DNA from: Mycoplana dimorpha
Lineage (GTDB): Bacteria > Pseudomonadota > Alphaproteobacteria > Rhizobiales > Rhizobiaceae
Length of the DNA stretch: 64,000 nucleotides
Assembly: GCF_003046475.1 (NCBI RefSeq)
Contig: NZ_PZZZ01000001.1
Span: forward strand, 620,001 to 684,000
Direction: 5' to 3'
Shown: piece after piece, positions 36,879 through 47,267 of the stretch
Layout of the letters: each line of letters begins with the position of its first letter
Position numbering within the stretch: position 1 is the first letter of the stretch
Notes under the pieces: model-generated
What the model saw: only the letters and a program-made list of their open reading frames with translations
Database searches by the model: none
What the model was told of the DNA's origin: nothing
Program-made: the position numbers and the translations under genes

Positions 36879-37445
36879 ATGGCTGAGCGTCCACTGACCG
36901 TGATGATAGCCCTGTCCGATCCGGAGCATGCGGTGGAACTGGAACATGCTCTGGAAGAGCGCGGTCATGTGGCCGTGACGTCGTTCCATCTCGAGCAGCC
37001 GGAGGATTTCGATGTGGTCGTGTCCGATGGCGAACTTCTCGACGCCATGACGCCGCATATCGTGCTTGGTGCAGCCTCGGGTAGCAACATCCATGCTGTG
37101 CTGCCGCTTTCCGCGGATGTTGCGCTCATTGCCGCGGCCACGACGGTCGTTGCGGCAGGATATCGCCTGTCAGCCGTCGATGCTGGAGATGCAAACGAGG
37201 CCGCTCATACGGACGAGACAGGGCTGCCGAGAGACGGGCCTCACCATCTGTCACTGAGCCCCCGCGAATTGGAAACGCTTGCATTGCTTGCTGACGGGGC
37301 CTCGAACAAGGTGATCGCCCGCCAGCTCAAAATCTCGGTGCATACCGCGAAATTCCACGTCTCTGCAGTGTTTGCCAAGCTTCAGGCGCAAAACCGCGCC
37401 GACGCTGTGGCCATAGCGCTAAGGCAAGGCCTGCTTTACGTATGA
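36879..37445 (+). CDS. LuxR-family regulator with a degenerate receiver-like domain
   Basis: A 188-residue protein. The C-terminus is a LuxR/NarL helix-turn-helix: LSPRELETLALLADGASNKV then IARQLKISVHTAKFHVSAVF (about residues 125-165). The N-terminal 100 residues resemble a receiver in pattern (ALSDPEHAVELEHALEERG, then DVVVSDGE) but lack the usual phosphorylation pocket, so control is probably not by classical phosphotransfer. AGGGAGG lies just upstream of the ATG at 36879. It follows the inactive HtrA-like gene by 16 bases and probably shares its transcript. Confidence 0.83.
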   Translation: MAERPLTVMIALSDPEHAVELEHALEERGHVAVTSFHLEQPEDFDVVVSDGELLDAMTPHIVLGAASGSNIHAVLPLSADVALIAAATTVVAAGYRLSAVDAGDANEAAHTDETGLPRDGPHHLSLSPRELETLALLADGASNKVIARQLKISVHTAKFHVSAVFAKLQAQNRADAVAIALRQGLLYV

Positions 37446-37624
37446 GCCAGCACGTATAACGCTCGGCCAATAAGGTGGTGTTGTTTGCAGGTTGGCGCGT
37501 TGCGGATGACGTGCGACGTCTGCAAGCTGCTCATTTCGGACATGGTAGGCCCCAATTCCCTGGGCTTTGCGCTTCGGTTCGGTCGTTGATAAGTCCGCAG
37601 CAAGATACCGAAGGCAGCCGCGTA

Positions 37625-37641
37625 TTTATATTTTCCTTATG
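37625..37641 (+). promoter_or_regulatory. Putative KdpE box upstream of kdp
   Basis: TTTATATTTTCCTTATG, a T-rich block in otherwise GC-rich DNA, lies 97 bases before the kdp micro-ORF. It resembles the TTTATACTTTTTTTACA site bound by KdpE at the E. coli kdp promoter (12 of 17 positions). The assignment rests on that similarity and position only. Confidence 0.4.
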
Positions 37642-37721
37642 CCGCTAATGAACAATCCAAATCGATAACTGACCCCGCGAGGGTGCATCATCCAGGTGTC
37701 AGAGAAGCCTGGAGAACGCCC

Positions 37722-37805
37722 GTGTCCGACATCGTTTTTCTCGCCGCCGGCATCGGAGGCTTTGTCGTGCTTGCGCTCTACGCGCGCGCGCTCAGCCGCC
37801 TCTAG
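37722..37805 (+). CDS. Micro-protein at the head of the kdp operon
   Basis: A 27-residue frame, GTG 37722 to TAG 37803-37805, encoding a single hydrophobic helix: MSDIVFLAAGIGGFVVLALY, then ARALSRL. GGAG lies 7 bases before the start. It ends 9 bases before kdpF and has the same size class and topology (one helix, basic C-terminus). Comparable tiny frames occur before kdpF in other rhizobia as I recall, usually unannotated. A KdpF-like stabilising subunit or a leader peptide are both possible. Confidence 0.6.
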   Translation: MSDIVFLAAGIGGFVVLALYARALSRL

Positions 37806-37814
37806 GAGGGATCG

Positions 37815-37901
37815 ATGATCGAACCCTTGATCGGCCTGGCCGTCGCCATTGCGCTTGCCGTCTACCTCGTCGTGACCCTCGTCCGGCCGGAACGCTTCTG
37901 A
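37815..37901 (+). CDS. kdpF: Potassium-transporting ATPase subunit F
   Basis: A 28-residue single-helix peptide, MIEPLIGLAVAIALAVYLVV followed by TLVRPERF; the ending RPERF is the KdpF family signature. It stabilises the KdpABC complex in the membrane. AGGAGGG lies 4 bases before the ATG. kdpA starts 24 bases later. Confidence 0.93.
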   Translation: MIEPLIGLAVAIALAVYLVVTLVRPERF

Positions 37902-37925
37902 CCCGTCCTCTGCGGAGACTTTCCC

Positions 37926-39635
37926 ATGATTACCATCGGATGGCTGCAGATATGCCTCCTCTTTCTTGCCGTCCTGATCGTCGTCAAGCCGTTGGGGCTC
38001 TACATGGCGCGAGTCTTTTCCGGCGGGCGCACCATGTTTTCACCCGTTCTCGCCCCCGTCGAGCGCGGCCTCTATGCCGCCGCCGGCGTCCATCCGGCGA
38101 AAGAACAGGGGTGGCTGGCATACACGCTTTCCATGCTCGCCTTCAGCCTGATCGGCTTCGCCTCGCTTTACACGATCCTGAGATGCCAGGCATGGCTGCC
38201 GCTGAACCCGCAGGGCTTCGGCAACGTCCCGCCGGACCTCGCCTTCAACACGGCTGTCAGCTTCGTCACCAACACCAACTGGCAGAACTATGCCGGTGAA
38301 ACGACGATGAGCCATTTCAGCCAGATGGCAGGGCTGACGGTGCACAACTTCGTTTCGGCCGCGACCGGCATCGCGATGGCGCTCGCCGTGACGCGGGCCT
38401 TTGCGCGCTCGGCCGCCGCGACGGTCGGCAATTTCTGGGTCGATCTCGTCCGCGCGACCCTCTATGTCCTCCTGCCGATTGCCGTCGTCATTGCGCTCGC
38501 CTTCGTGGCGATGGGCCTGCCGCAGACGCTCGATGCGTCGGCGGTTGCGACCACGCTCGAGGGCGCAAGGCAGACGATCGCGCTCGGGCCGATCGCCAGC
38601 CAGGAGGCGATCAAGCAGCTCGGCACCAACGGCGGCGGCTTCCTGAACGTCAACGCCGCGCACCCGTTCGAAAACCCGACGGCGCTTTCCAATTATCTCA
38701 ACATCTTCGCGATGCTGTCGCTCTCGGCGGCGCTGCTCTACACCTTCGGCCAGCTCGTCGGCAATCGCCGCCAGGGCTGGGCCTTCGTCGCCGTCACCTT
38801 CACCTTCCTGGTCGTCGGCGCCGGCGTCGTCTATTGGGCGGAGGCGGCGGGCAACCCCATCCTGACGGCCCTTGGCCTCGATCCGGCGCTTGGCAACATG
38901 GAAGGCAAGGAGGTTCGCTTCGGCGAGGCGATGACGGCGCTTTATGCTGCGGTCACGACGGGCCTTTCCGATGGCGGCGTCAATGGCATGCACGGGTCGT
39001 TCACCGGCCTTGGCGGCCTTGTCCCGATGTTCCTCATCCAGCTTGGCGAAGTCCTGCCCGGCGGCGTCGGTTCAGGCCTCTACGGCCTGGTCGTCTTTGC
39101 GATCCTCGCCGTGTTCGTTGCCGGCCTGATGGTCGGCCGCACCCCCGAATTGCTGGGCAAGAAGATCGAGGCGCGCGAGATGAAGTACGCGATGTTCGCC
39201 GTGCTGATCCTGCCGGTCGCGATCCTCGGCTTCACGGCCATCTCCGCGATGCTGCCGTCGGCCGTCGCCAGCATCGGCACCGCCGGGCCCCACGGGCTCT
39301 CGGAAATCCTCTATGCCTTCACATCCGCCACCGGCAACAACGGTTCGGCGTTCGGCGGGCTCAACGGCAATACGCCGTGGTACAACACCACACTCGGCAT
39401 TGCGATGCTGCTCGGCCGCTTCGCCTACGCCGTCCCCGTGCTCGCGATCGCCGGCTCGGTCGCCGCCAAGACGCGCGTGCCGGCGTCGAAGGGCACGTTT
39501 CCGACCGACACGCCGCTCTTCGTCGGCCTGATGATCGGCATCATCCTCATCCTCGGCGGGCTGGTGTACTTCCCGGCGCTCGCCCTCGGCCCGATCATCG
39601 AGCATTTCGCCATGCTTTCGGGCCAGACCTTCTGA
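37926..39635 (+). CDS. kdpA: Potassium-transporting ATPase, potassium-binding subunit
   Basis: A 569-residue channel-like subunit with about ten helices and the four selectivity-filter regions of the SKT family: [41 protein letters not shown] and [19 protein letters not shown]. It takes K+ from the periplasm and hands it to KdpB. The ATG at 37926 is 24 bases after kdpF. Confidence 0.98.
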   Translation: MITIGWLQICLLFLAVLIVVKPLGLYMARVFSGGRTMFSPVLAPVERGLYAAAGVHPAKEQGWLAYTLSMLAFSLIGFASLYTILRCQAWLPLNPQGFGNVPPDLAFNTAVSFVTNTNWQNYAGETTMSHFSQMAGLTVHNFVSAATGIAMALAVTRAFARSAAATVGNFWVDLVRATLYVLLPIAVVIALAFVAMGLPQTLDASAVATTLEGARQTIALGPIASQEAIKQLGTNGGGFLNVNAAHPFENPTALSNYLNIFAMLSLSAALLYTFGQLVGNRRQGWAFVAVTFTFLVVGAGVVYWAEAAGNPILTALGLDPALGNMEGKEVRFGEAMTALYAAVTTGLSDGGVNGMHGSFTGLGGLVPMFLIQLGEVLPGGVGSGLYGLVVFAILAVFVAGLMVGRTPELLGKKIEAREMKYAMFAVLILPVAILGFTAISAMLPSAVASIGTAGPHGLSEILYAFTSATGNNGSAFGGLNGNTPWYNTTLGIAMLLGRFAYAVPVLAIAGSVAAKTRVPASKGTFPTDTPLFVGLMIGIILILGGLVYFPALALGPIIEHFAMLSGQTF

Positions 39636-39649
39636 AGGAAACCAGGCAG

Positions 39650-41692
39650 ATGTCCAGGAAACCCCTCGCGCCCAGCCTCTTCGATCCCGCGATTCTGCTG
39701 CCGGCAGCCAGGGCCGCCGTCGCCAAGCTCGACCCGCGCCAGCTCGTCCGCAATCCGGTGATCTTCGTGACCGAGGTCGTGGCGGCGGTGGTCACCCTAT
39801 TCTTCGTCCGCGACCTCGTCGCACACGGCGGCAACCCATCCTTCTCGGGCCAGATCGCCGCGTGGCTGTGGTTCACCGTGCTCTTCGCGACCTTCGCCGA
39901 AGCCGTTGCCGAAGGGCGCGGCAAGGCGCAGGCCGATTTTTTGCGCCGCTCCAAGTCGGAACTGACGGCCCGCAAGCTCCTGTCGTCGGAGCGGCGCGAG
40001 ACGCAGGACGTCCCGGCCACCATGCTGAAGGTCGGCGATCTCGTTCTCGTCGAAGCCGGCGAACTGATCCCCGGCGACGGCGAGGTCGTCGAAGGTATCG
40101 CCTCGGTCAACGAGAGCGCGATCACCGGCGAATCGGCGCCGGTGATCCGCGAAGCCGGCGGTGACCGGTCCGCCGTCACCGGCGGCACCCAGGTCCTTTC
40201 CGACTGGATCAAGGTTCGCATCACCACCGCTCCCGGGTCGACCTTCGTCGATCGCATGATCGCCCTGATCGAGGGAGCACAGCGCCAGAAGACGCCGAAC
40301 GAGATCGCGCTCTCGATCCTGCTTTCCGGCCTGACGCTGATCTTCCTGATCGCCGTCGTCACCCTCTGGGGCCTCGCCGGCTACTCGGCGACCGTTCTGT
40401 CGGTGACGGTGCTCTCCGCCTTGCTCGTCACGCTGATCCCGACCACGATCGGCGGGCTGCTCTCGGCGATCGGCATCGCGGGCATGGACCGGCTTGTGCG
40501 CTTCAATGTGATCGCCACGTCCGGGCGCGCCGTCGAGGCGGCGGGCGATGTCGATACGCTGCTGCTCGACAAGACGGGAACAATCACGTTCGGCAACCGG
40601 ATGGCAAGCGATTTCCTGCCCGTTCCGGGTGTCACGGACCACGAACTCGCCGATGCGGCGCTGCTGGCGAGCCTGGCCGACGAAACGCCGGAGGGCCGCT
40701 CGATCGTGGCGCTTGCCACCGGCGAATTCGGCCGGCACCCGCCTTCGGGCAAGATGGACGCGATCATTCCGTTTGCTGCCGAAACCCGGCTCTCCGGTGT
40801 CGACCATGCCGACCGCCGGCTGCGCAAGGGCGCGGTCGACTCGGTCCTGAGGTTTGCCGGCCTTTCCGAGGCCGATGTCCCTGCCACGTTCCGACAGGCG
40901 GTCGACAAGATCGCCCGCACCGGCGGCACGCCGCTGGCGGTGGCGGACGGCAACCGGCTGCTCGGCGTCATCCACCTGAAGGACATCGTCAAGCCCGGCA
41001 TCAAGGAGCGCTTCGCCGCGCTGCGGGCGATGGGCATCCGCACCGTGATGGTCACGGGCGACAATCCGATCACCGCCGCCGCAATCGCCTCCGAGGCGGG
41101 CGTCGACGATTTCCTCGCCGAGGCGACGCCCGAGGACAAACTCGCCTTCATCCGCAAGGAGCAGAAGGGCGGCCGGCTCATCGCCATGTGCGGCGACGGC
41201 ACCAACGACGCGCCGGCGCTCGCCCAGGCCGACGTGGGCGTCTGCATGCAGACGGGAACGCAAGCCGCCCGCGAGGCGGCCAACATGGTCGATCTCGATT
41301 CGAGCCCGACCAAGCTCATCGAGATCGTCGAGATCGGCAAGCAGCTGCTGATGACGCGCGGCTCGCTCACCACCTTCTCGATCGCCAATGACGTGGCGAA
41401 ATATTTCGCCATCATCCCCGCGCTGTTCGTCACCACCTACCCGGCGCTTGCGACGCTCAACGTCATGGGGCTGGGGTCGCCGCAGTCCGCCATCCTTTCG
41501 GCCGTCATCTTCAACGCGCTGATCATCGTCGCGCTCATTCCGCTCGCGCTGAAAGGCGTCAAATATCGCCCCGTCGGCGCGGCCGCCCTGTTGCGCCGCA
41601 ACCTGCTGGTCTACGGCCTCGGCGGCATCCTGCTGCCCTTCGTCGGGATCAAGGCCATCGACGTCGTCGTCTCCACCCTGAATCTGGTGTGA
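39650..41692 (+). CDS. kdpB: Potassium-transporting ATPase, ATP-binding subunit
   Basis: A 680-residue P-type ATPase with the phosphorylated Asp in DKTGTIT (D307), the actuator motif ITGESAPV, and the hinge motifs [10 protein letters not shown] and [16 protein letters not shown]. It hydrolyses ATP to drive K+ uptake through KdpA. The ATG at 39650 lies 14 bases after kdpA. The Ser phosphorylated for inhibition in E. coli is in the same TGES region. The stop overlaps the region before kdpC (2-base gap). Confidence 0.98.
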   Translation: MSRKPLAPSLFDPAILLPAARAAVAKLDPRQLVRNPVIFVTEVVAAVVTLFFVRDLVAHGGNPSFSGQIAAWLWFTVLFATFAEAVAEGRGKAQADFLRRSKSELTARKLLSSERRETQDVPATMLKVGDLVLVEAGELIPGDGEVVEGIASVNESAITGESAPVIREAGGDRSAVTGGTQVLSDWIKVRITTAPGSTFVDRMIALIEGAQRQKTPNEIALSILLSGLTLIFLIAVVTLWGLAGYSATVLSVTVLSALLVTLIPTTIGGLLSAIGIAGMDRLVRFNVIATSGRAVEAAGDVDTLLLDKTGTITFGNRMASDFLPVPGVTDHELADAALLASLADETPEGRSIVALATGEFGRHPPSGKMDAIIPFAAETRLSGVDHADRRLRKGAVDSVLRFAGLSEADVPATFRQAVDKIARTGGTPLAVADGNRLLGVIHLKDIVKPGIKERFAALRAMGIRTVMVTGDNPITAAAIASEAGVDDFLAEATPEDKLAFIRKEQKGGRLIAMCGDGTNDAPALAQADVGVCMQTGTQAAREAANMVDLDSSPTKLIEIVEIGKQLLMTRGSLTTFSIANDVAKYFAIIPALFVTTYPALATLNVMGLGSPQSAILSAVIFNALIIVALIPLALKGVKYRPVGAAALLRRNLLVYGLGGILLPFVGIKAIDVVVSTLNLV

Positions 41693-41694
41693 CC

Positions 41695-42267
41695 ATGCTC
41701 AGTCAACTCCGCCCCGCCCTTGTCCTCACCCTGGCCCTGACCGCGATCACGGGGCTTTCCTATCCGCTGGCGATCACCGGCATCGCGCAGGCACTGATGC
41801 CACGGCAAGCGAATGGCAGCCTGATCCTCAAGGACGGAGCCGTCATCGGCTCCGAGTTGATCGGCCAGAATTTTGCGTCGGAACAATTCTTCTGGCCGCG
41901 TCCATCGGCGACCGGCCCGGAACCGTACAATGCCAGCGCCTCCACCGGCTCCAATCTCGGCACCACCTCCGTCAAGCTCAAGGAGCGCGTGGCAGCCGAT
42001 ATCGCCCGGCTGCGCGCCGCAGGTATCGCCGGCGCCGTTCCGGCCGATGCCGGCACGGCGTCGGGATCGGGCCTCGACCCGCATATCTCGCCTGAATTCG
42101 CGAGGGCCCAGGTCGCGCGCGTCGCCAAGGCGCGCGGCCTGCCGGAAGCGGATGTTGCCGCTCGCGTCGAGCAGGCGACCGAAAGTCGCCTGTTCGGGAT
42201 TATAGGCGAGCCGCGCGTCAATGTGCTAAAACTGAACCTCGCCTTGGATGCGCCAGGGAACCGATAA
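41695..42267 (+). CDS. kdpC: Potassium-transporting ATPase, subunit C
   Basis: A 190-residue protein with one N-terminal helix ([20 protein letters not shown]) and a periplasmic domain containing [16 protein letters not shown] and [20 protein letters not shown], the family's hallmarks. KdpC stabilises and may increase the K+ affinity of KdpABC. The ATG at 41695 follows the kdpB stop by 2 bases. Confidence 0.97.
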   Translation: MLSQLRPALVLTLALTAITGLSYPLAITGIAQALMPRQANGSLILKDGAVIGSELIGQNFASEQFFWPRPSATGPEPYNASASTGSNLGTTSVKLKERVAADIARLRAAGIAGAVPADAGTASGSGLDPHISPEFARAQVARVAKARGLPEADVAARVEQATESRLFGIIGEPRVNVLKLNLALDAPGNR

Positions 42268-42282
42268 AGCTCGAGACATCGC

Positions 42283-44979
42283 ATGCCCGAAAACGACCGC
42301 GAGCGAACGAGCCGCCCCGATCCCGATGTCCTGCTGGCGCTGGTTGACCGCGACAAGAGGGGGAAACTTACGGTCTTCCTCGGCGCAGCACCCGGCGTCG
42401 GAAAAACCTATTCCATGTTGATGCGGGCGCAGCGGCTTAAGAAAGCGGGCGTGGACATCGTCATCGGACTTGTTGAGACGCACGGCCGCAGCGAGACGAT
42501 GGCGCTTCTCGAAGGGCTGGAGGTGCTGCCGCGTCGCGAGGTGGTCCATAGCGGCCGGACGTTTTCGGAATTCGACCTCGACGCCGCGCTGGCCCGACAT
42601 CCGCGGATCATCGTTGTCGATGAACTCGCCCACACCAATCTCGGCGACAGCCGCCATCCGAAGCGCTACCAGGACATCGAGGAACTGATCGCCGCCGGCA
42701 TCGACGTCTGGACCGCTGTCAACATCCAGCATCTCGAGAGCCTGGCGGATGTCGTCGCCCAGATTGCCGGCGTGCAGGTACGCGAGCGCATTCCCGACAC
42801 GGTGCTGAACCGTGCCGACGACGTGCTGCTGGTCGACCTGCCGCCGACCGAGCTCATCGAGCGGCTGAAGGAGGGCAAGGTCTATCTGCCCGACAGCGCC
42901 AGCCGCGCCGTCGACCGCTTCTTCCGGCTGGGCAACCTGACGGCCTTGCGGGAACTGGCGCTCAGGCGCACGGCTGACCGCGTCGACGATCAGATGGTCG
43001 ATTACCTCAGGCAGCATGCCATCGAGGGGCCCTGGGCGGCCGGCGAAAGGCTGCTCGTCTGCATCGGCCCCGATGCCCTGTCGGAAAAGGTGGTCAGGAC
43101 CGCAAGTCGTCTTGCTTCAGGGCTCAACGCCGAGTGGATCGTCGTCTCCATGGAACGGGCCGACGGCGAGGACGGCGACCGCGAGGAAATGCGGCAGCTC
43201 GACGATACATTCCGGCTCGCGGAGCAGATGGGTGCCCAGACGCGCCGCGTCATCGGCAATGACTTCGTCGAGGAGATCCTCAGATTGGCACGGCGCGAGC
43301 ACGCGACGCAGATCATCATCGGCGCACGACAGGATCGCTCTCCGCTACGCTTCCTTCGCCGCTCGCTGGCCGATGCCCTGGCGGCGCGGGCCTCCGGCAT
43401 CGGCGTTCACCTGATTGCCGACAGCGACAAACCCTCCGCACGGCCGAAGCGGACGCGCGCCCGCGCATCAGCGAAGGAGATCGCCCGCTGGGTCGCCATC
43501 GCCGCCACTGCCGTGGCTTCGGCCACAGCCGCCGGTCTCGTGATCGAACGTTTCGTCATCCTGCAAAACATATCGCTTCTCTACCTGCTCGCGGTTCTGA
43601 TCTCGGCCAGCTATGCCGGCTACGTCGCCGCAATCGCCGCGGCCCTGTTTTCCGGGCTGGCCTATAACTTCTTCTTCATCGAGCCGGTCGGCACCTTCAC
43701 CATCGCCGAGCCGCACGAGGTCTTCGCCTTCTTCGTTTTCCTCGTAGTTGCGATCCTTGTCGGCAGCCTGGCCTCCCGCATCCGACAGCAGGCAAAGGCG
43801 GCGCGGCGGCGGGCAACGGACATACTGACACTTTACGATTATTCGCGTACGCTCTCCGGCACCGTCGATGTCGAGGACGTGCTCTGGGCTGCCGTCACCC
43901 AGACGCAGAAGATGCTGAGGCGCGGCGCGGTGCTGCTGTTGCCGGAGGACGGCGACATCGCCTTGAGCGTCGCCTGGCCGCCGGATATGGAACTCAGCGT
44001 GACCGACATGATGGCGGCCCGCTGGGCCTTCGAAAAGAAGGAGACGGCTGGCAACGGTACCGGCACGCTGCCGAACAGTCCGTTCCAGTTCAGGCCGCTG
44101 ATGACCCCGCACGGTGTCGTCGGCGTCTGCGGCTACGTGCAACGGGACAAGCCGCTGGAGATCAACGAGGAACGGGCGCTCGCAGCAATCCTCGACCAGA
44201 CGGCGATCGCCGTGGACCGGGCCCGGCTGTCGCGCGAAACCCTCGATCAGGCGGCCCGCCTCGAAGGCGAGAAGTTCCGCGCCGCACTGCTCTCGTCCAT
44301 CTCGCATGACCTGAGGACGCCGCTGGCGACGATCACCGGGGCGGTGACGAGCCTTCGCCAGCTTGGTGACCGGATGCCGGAGGAGAGCCGCAACGACCTC
44401 CTGCAATCGATCGAGGAGGAAAGCGGAAGGCTCACCCGCTTCGTCGCCAACCTGCTCGACATGACCCGCATCGAGGCGGGAACCTTGAACGCCAGGCGCG
44501 ACTGGGTCGACGTGGCCGACGTCGTTCGCACAGCGGTGGAGCGGGCAACGAAATACTTCCCCGAGCGCGCCTTCGAGACGAGCATCGCACCAGACCTGCC
44601 GTTGATGCGCGGCGACAGCGTGCTGCTCGGCCAGGTGCTGTTCAACCTTCTCGACAATGCCGACAGGTTCGGCGGCGACGATCCCGTCAGCATCTATGCC
44701 CGTCGCGAGGGAAACGAGATCGTGCTTTCCGTGACGGACCTCGGCAAGGGGATCGCCCCCGCCGATCTCAAGCATGTGTTCGACAAGTTCTTCCGTAAGG
44801 GAAGGCCGGATGGACGCGCGCGCGGCACCGGGCTTGGCCTTGCGATCAGCAAGGGGTTTGTCGAGGCAATGGGCGGGCAGATCAAGGCCGAGAGCCCGGC
44901 CGTCAAGCGCCGCGGCACGCGCATCTCGATGCGCTTTCCGGTCGCCATCGCCGAACCCTCCAAGAGGGGATGTGCATGA
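42283..44979 (+). CDS. kdpD: Sensor histidine kinase KdpD
   Basis: An 898-residue sensor with the KdpD N-terminal domain (Walker A in FLGAAPGVGKTYSML near residue 40, and VDELAHTNLGDSRHPKRYQD), a USP-like domain (about 245-370), four clustered helices (about 395-500), a GAF-like segment, and a kinase core with the H-box SISHDLRTPLATITG (His675) and DLGKGIAP and GTGLGLAISKGF in the ATP lid. It senses K+ limitation or osmotic stress and controls KdpE. Full length. The stop overlaps kdpE by 4 bases. Confidence 0.97.
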   Translation: MPENDRERTSRPDPDVLLALVDRDKRGKLTVFLGAAPGVGKTYSMLMRAQRLKKAGVDIVIGLVETHGRSETMALLEGLEVLPRREVVHSGRTFSEFDLDAALARHPRIIVVDELAHTNLGDSRHPKRYQDIEELIAAGIDVWTAVNIQHLESLADVVAQIAGVQVRERIPDTVLNRADDVLLVDLPPTELIERLKEGKVYLPDSASRAVDRFFRLGNLTALRELALRRTADRVDDQMVDYLRQHAIEGPWAAGERLLVCIGPDALSEKVVRTASRLASGLNAEWIVVSMERADGEDGDREEMRQLDDTFRLAEQMGAQTRRVIGNDFVEEILRLARREHATQIIIGARQDRSPLRFLRRSLADALAARASGIGVHLIADSDKPSARPKRTRARASAKEIARWVAIAATAVASATAAGLVIERFVILQNISLLYLLAVLISASYAGYVAAIAAALFSGLAYNFFFIEPVGTFTIAEPHEVFAFFVFLVVAILVGSLASRIRQQAKAARRRATDILTLYDYSRTLSGTVDVEDVLWAAVTQTQKMLRRGAVLLLPEDGDIALSVAWPPDMELSVTDMMAARWAFEKKETAGNGTGTLPNSPFQFRPLMTPHGVVGVCGYVQRDKPLEINEERALAAILDQTAIAVDRARLSRETLDQAARLEGEKFRAALLSSISHDLRTPLATITGAVTSLRQLGDRMPEESRNDLLQSIEEESGRLTRFVANLLDMTRIEAGTLNARRDWVDVADVVRTAVERATKYFPERAFETSIAPDLPLMRGDSVLLGQVLFNLLDNADRFGGDDPVSIYARREGNEIVLSVTDLGKGIAPADLKHVFDKFFRKGRPDGRARGTGLGLAISKGFVEAMGGQIKAESPAVKRRGTRISMRFPVAIAEPSKRGCA

Positions 44980-45668
44980 CGGCAGAACGTATTCTCGTGG
45001 TCGACGACGAGCCGCAAATCCAGCGGTTTCTTCGGCCAGCGCTCGGGGCGGCGGGCTATGAGGTGGTCGAGGCCATGACCGGCGGTGAGGCACTCAAGGC
45101 AGCCGCGACGCGCGCGCCGGACGTCATCATCCTCGATCTCGGCCTCCCCGACATGGACGGCAAGGACGTCGTCGCCAACATCCGCGCCTGGTCGCAGTTG
45201 CCGATCATCATCCTGTCGGCGCGCGACCGGGAAAGCGAAAAGATCGCCGCCCTCGATCTCGGCGCTGACGATTACATCGAAAAACCGTTCGCCATCGGCG
45301 AACTGACCGCGCGCATTCGCGCCGCGCTCCGCCATCGTATCCAGATGCAAGGCGGACAAGCGCAGCTCTCCACCGACGGCCTGTCGATCGACATGGTCAA
45401 GCGATCGGTTAGCCGTGATGGGAAGGCACTGCGGCTGACGCCGAAGGAATACGATCTGCTCGTCATGCTCGCGCGGCATGCCGATCGGGTGGTAACCCAC
45501 AAGACATTGCTGACCGCCGTCTGGGGCGCTGCTCACGGCGAGGACCTGCATTACCTGAGGGTGTTCATCGGCCAGTTGCGAAGCAAGGTCGAGCGCGACC
45601 CCGCCGCCCCGACGATCATCCGCACCGAACCGGGCGTCGGATACCGCTTTGTCAGGGATGACAACTGA
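44976..45668 (+). CDS. kdpE: Response regulator KdpE
   Basis: A 230-residue OmpR/PhoB-type regulator: receiver domain with DDEPQIQ and the phosphorylated Asp54 in IILDLGLPDMDG, then a winged helix with LRLTPKEYDLLVMLARHADR and RTEPGVGYRF at the end. It activates the kdp operon when phosphorylated by KdpD. The ATG at 44976 overlaps the kdpD stop (ATGA) and has GAGGGG upstream. Being downstream of kdpABC on one strand means the whole system could be read from one promoter. Confidence 0.97.
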   Translation: MTAERILVVDDEPQIQRFLRPALGAAGYEVVEAMTGGEALKAAATRAPDVIILDLGLPDMDGKDVVANIRAWSQLPIIILSARDRESEKIAALDLGADDYIEKPFAIGELTARIRAALRHRIQMQGGQAQLSTDGLSIDMVKRSVSRDGKALRLTPKEYDLLVMLARHADRVVTHKTLLTAVWGAAHGEDLHYLRVFIGQLRSKVERDPAAPTIIRTEPGVGYRFVRDDN

Positions 45669-45946
45669 GACAGGCCAATCCCGCTGCCGTTCGCCACGTC
45701 CTGATATTGGACGCGCTCAAACCTGAGATAGGTGCCTCCCATCAGAAAAACGCGATTGCGATCGAGAACCGCCACACACTGCCGGGCACCGATTCCCCGG
45801 ATGTTGCATTCCATGTCGCATGGATTTGCCGAGTTCTCAGGGAAACAGCTGAAAATTAATGATAGCAGCACGCAACACGATGCGACATGAAATCGCCAAG
45901 AACTCTGGGTTTCGGCCGCTATGTTTTCATTTTGCTAAGAAAAGCT

Positions 45947-46022
<76 letters not shown>

Positions 46023-46078
46023 ATGCCAAGTGAGTGTGAGTTAGCACATTCCACCCGGCTGTAAAGAGGAAAAGGCCA

Positions 46079-47026
46079 TCAGATCGACCAGTCGGCCGTC
46101 GTCGCCGGGCGGGGAATGACTTCGTTGCAGCTTTCCATCGATCTCGGCAGCGTCTCGGCGAGAAAGTCGATCAGCGCCCGGACCGCCGGCAGAATGCCGT
46201 GCCTGGACGGAAAGGCGACGTGCACCGACGATTCCGGCGAGCTCCAGCCGGTGAGCACGGGCACCAGCACGCCGCTGCGAACACCGCGCTCCACGATGCT
46301 GTCGGGCAGCAGGCCGAGGCCGATTCCCTCGATGACGGCGCGTTCCAGGATGCCGAAGTCGACGCATGACAGCACCGGATTGTGGGCGACGTCCCGGAAT
46401 TCGCCTTCGCCGTTGACGAGCGTCCAGATGGCCCGGCTCGGCTGCTCCTGCATGGCGATCGTCGGCAACAGCGACAGGTTGTCGAAAGTGATCGGACCGT
46501 GCCGGGCGACGAAGGCGGGGCTGGCGGTCAGGTAGTGGCGCGTGTCGCAGAACTTCCGGACGACGATCGACTGCTCGCCCTCATAGCTGGCGCGCACCCT
46601 GAGCGCGACGTCGATGCGCTCCTCGATCAGGTCGATCGGTCGGTTCGTCGTCACGATCGCCAGCCGCACCTGCGGATATTGCTTCAGAAACCGCGGCAGT
46701 ACGTCGGCGAGCATCGGCGCAAAGCCGAGCGGCATGGCGAGCCGCACCGGACCGGCCGCTTCGGCTTTTGCCGCGGCGACCACAGCCTCGGCCTCCTCGA
46801 CGCCGGAAAGCACGGCCTCGCAGCGCTCGTAGAAGCTCTGGCCGATGTCGGTCACGCGGAGCTTGCGGGTCGAGCGCTCGAGGAGCCGGACGCCCAATTG
46901 CTGCTCCAACTGGGCGACGCGTTTGCTGATTTTCGACTTCGGTACGCCCAGCGCATTGGCCGCGGCCGTAAACCCCTTGTGTCTGACGACGGCGGCAAAC
47001 AGCGCCAGATCGTTAAGGTCCTGCAT
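46079..47026 (-). CDS. LysR-family regulator
   Basis: A 315-residue regulator with an N-terminal helix-turn-helix (FAAVVRHKGFTAAANALGVP then KSKISKRVAQLEQQLG, about residues 10-45) and a periplasmic-binding-like effector domain (about 90-300). The ending LRVTDIGQSFYERCEAVL marks the linker helix of the CrgA/AaeR-type subgroup. The ATG at 47026 has AAGGAG 8 bases upstream. It is divergent from an azoreductase gene, the common arrangement in which the regulator responds to a quinone- or aromatic-type stress and activates the reductase. Confidence 0.92.
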   Translation of the reverse strand: MQDLNDLALFAAVVRHKGFTAAANALGVPKSKISKRVAQLEQQLGVRLLERSTRKLRVTDIGQSFYERCEAVLSGVEEAEAVVAAAKAEAAGPVRLAMPLGFAPMLADVLPRFLKQYPQVRLAIVTTNRPIDLIEERIDVALRVRASYEGEQSIVVRKFCDTRHYLTASPAFVARHGPITFDNLSLLPTIAMQEQPSRAIWTLVNGEGEFRDVAHNPVLSCVDFGILERAVIEGIGLGLLPDSIVERGVRSGVLVPVLTGWSSPESSVHVAFPSRHGILPAVRALIDFLAETLPRSMESCNEVIPRPATTADWSI

Positions 47027-47166
47027 GACGTGCACTCCTTGCCTGATGCTCGATTCCCAAAGGCCCGTCGAGGTCGCAGCGGCGGCATCTGCCCACAATC
47101 AAAGCCGGCAACGGCTTCTGCTGACGCTGTCCTCGTGCGGCCTTGTCCCAGCATAAGGTGAATTAT

Positions 47167-47184
47167 TGTTTCCATCAGGAAACA
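47167..47184. promoter_or_regulatory. Palindrome in the LysR/azoreductase promoter region
   Basis: TGTTTCC-ATCA-GGAAACA is a perfect 7-bp inverted repeat between the two divergent genes, 141 bases before the LysR ATG and 84 before the azoreductase ATG. A second TGTTTTC lies at about 47218. It is a candidate LysR binding site. Confidence 0.5.
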
Positions 47185-47267
47185 GTCAATCGAATATCGG
47201 CCGTCTAATCGGGAGACTGTTTTCAATACATATAGGTTGCACCCGAACCCAACAGAGGTGCCCCACC

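Noticed and set aside
37692-37712. Short stem CCAGG/CCTGG before the kdp micro-ORF as a riboswitch or attenuator
   Set aside because: Five base pairs around an 11-base loop is too weak to call a regulatory structure.
39797-41263. Long minus-strand open frame (488 codons) opposite kdpB
   Set aside because: KdpB in the other strand is complete with every P-type motif, and the antisense frame has no recognisable feature.
45551-45871. Minus-strand frame of 106 codons after kdpE
   Set aside because: It overlaps the kdpE 3' end by 118 bases, lacks a ribosome-binding site and shows no recognisable domain.
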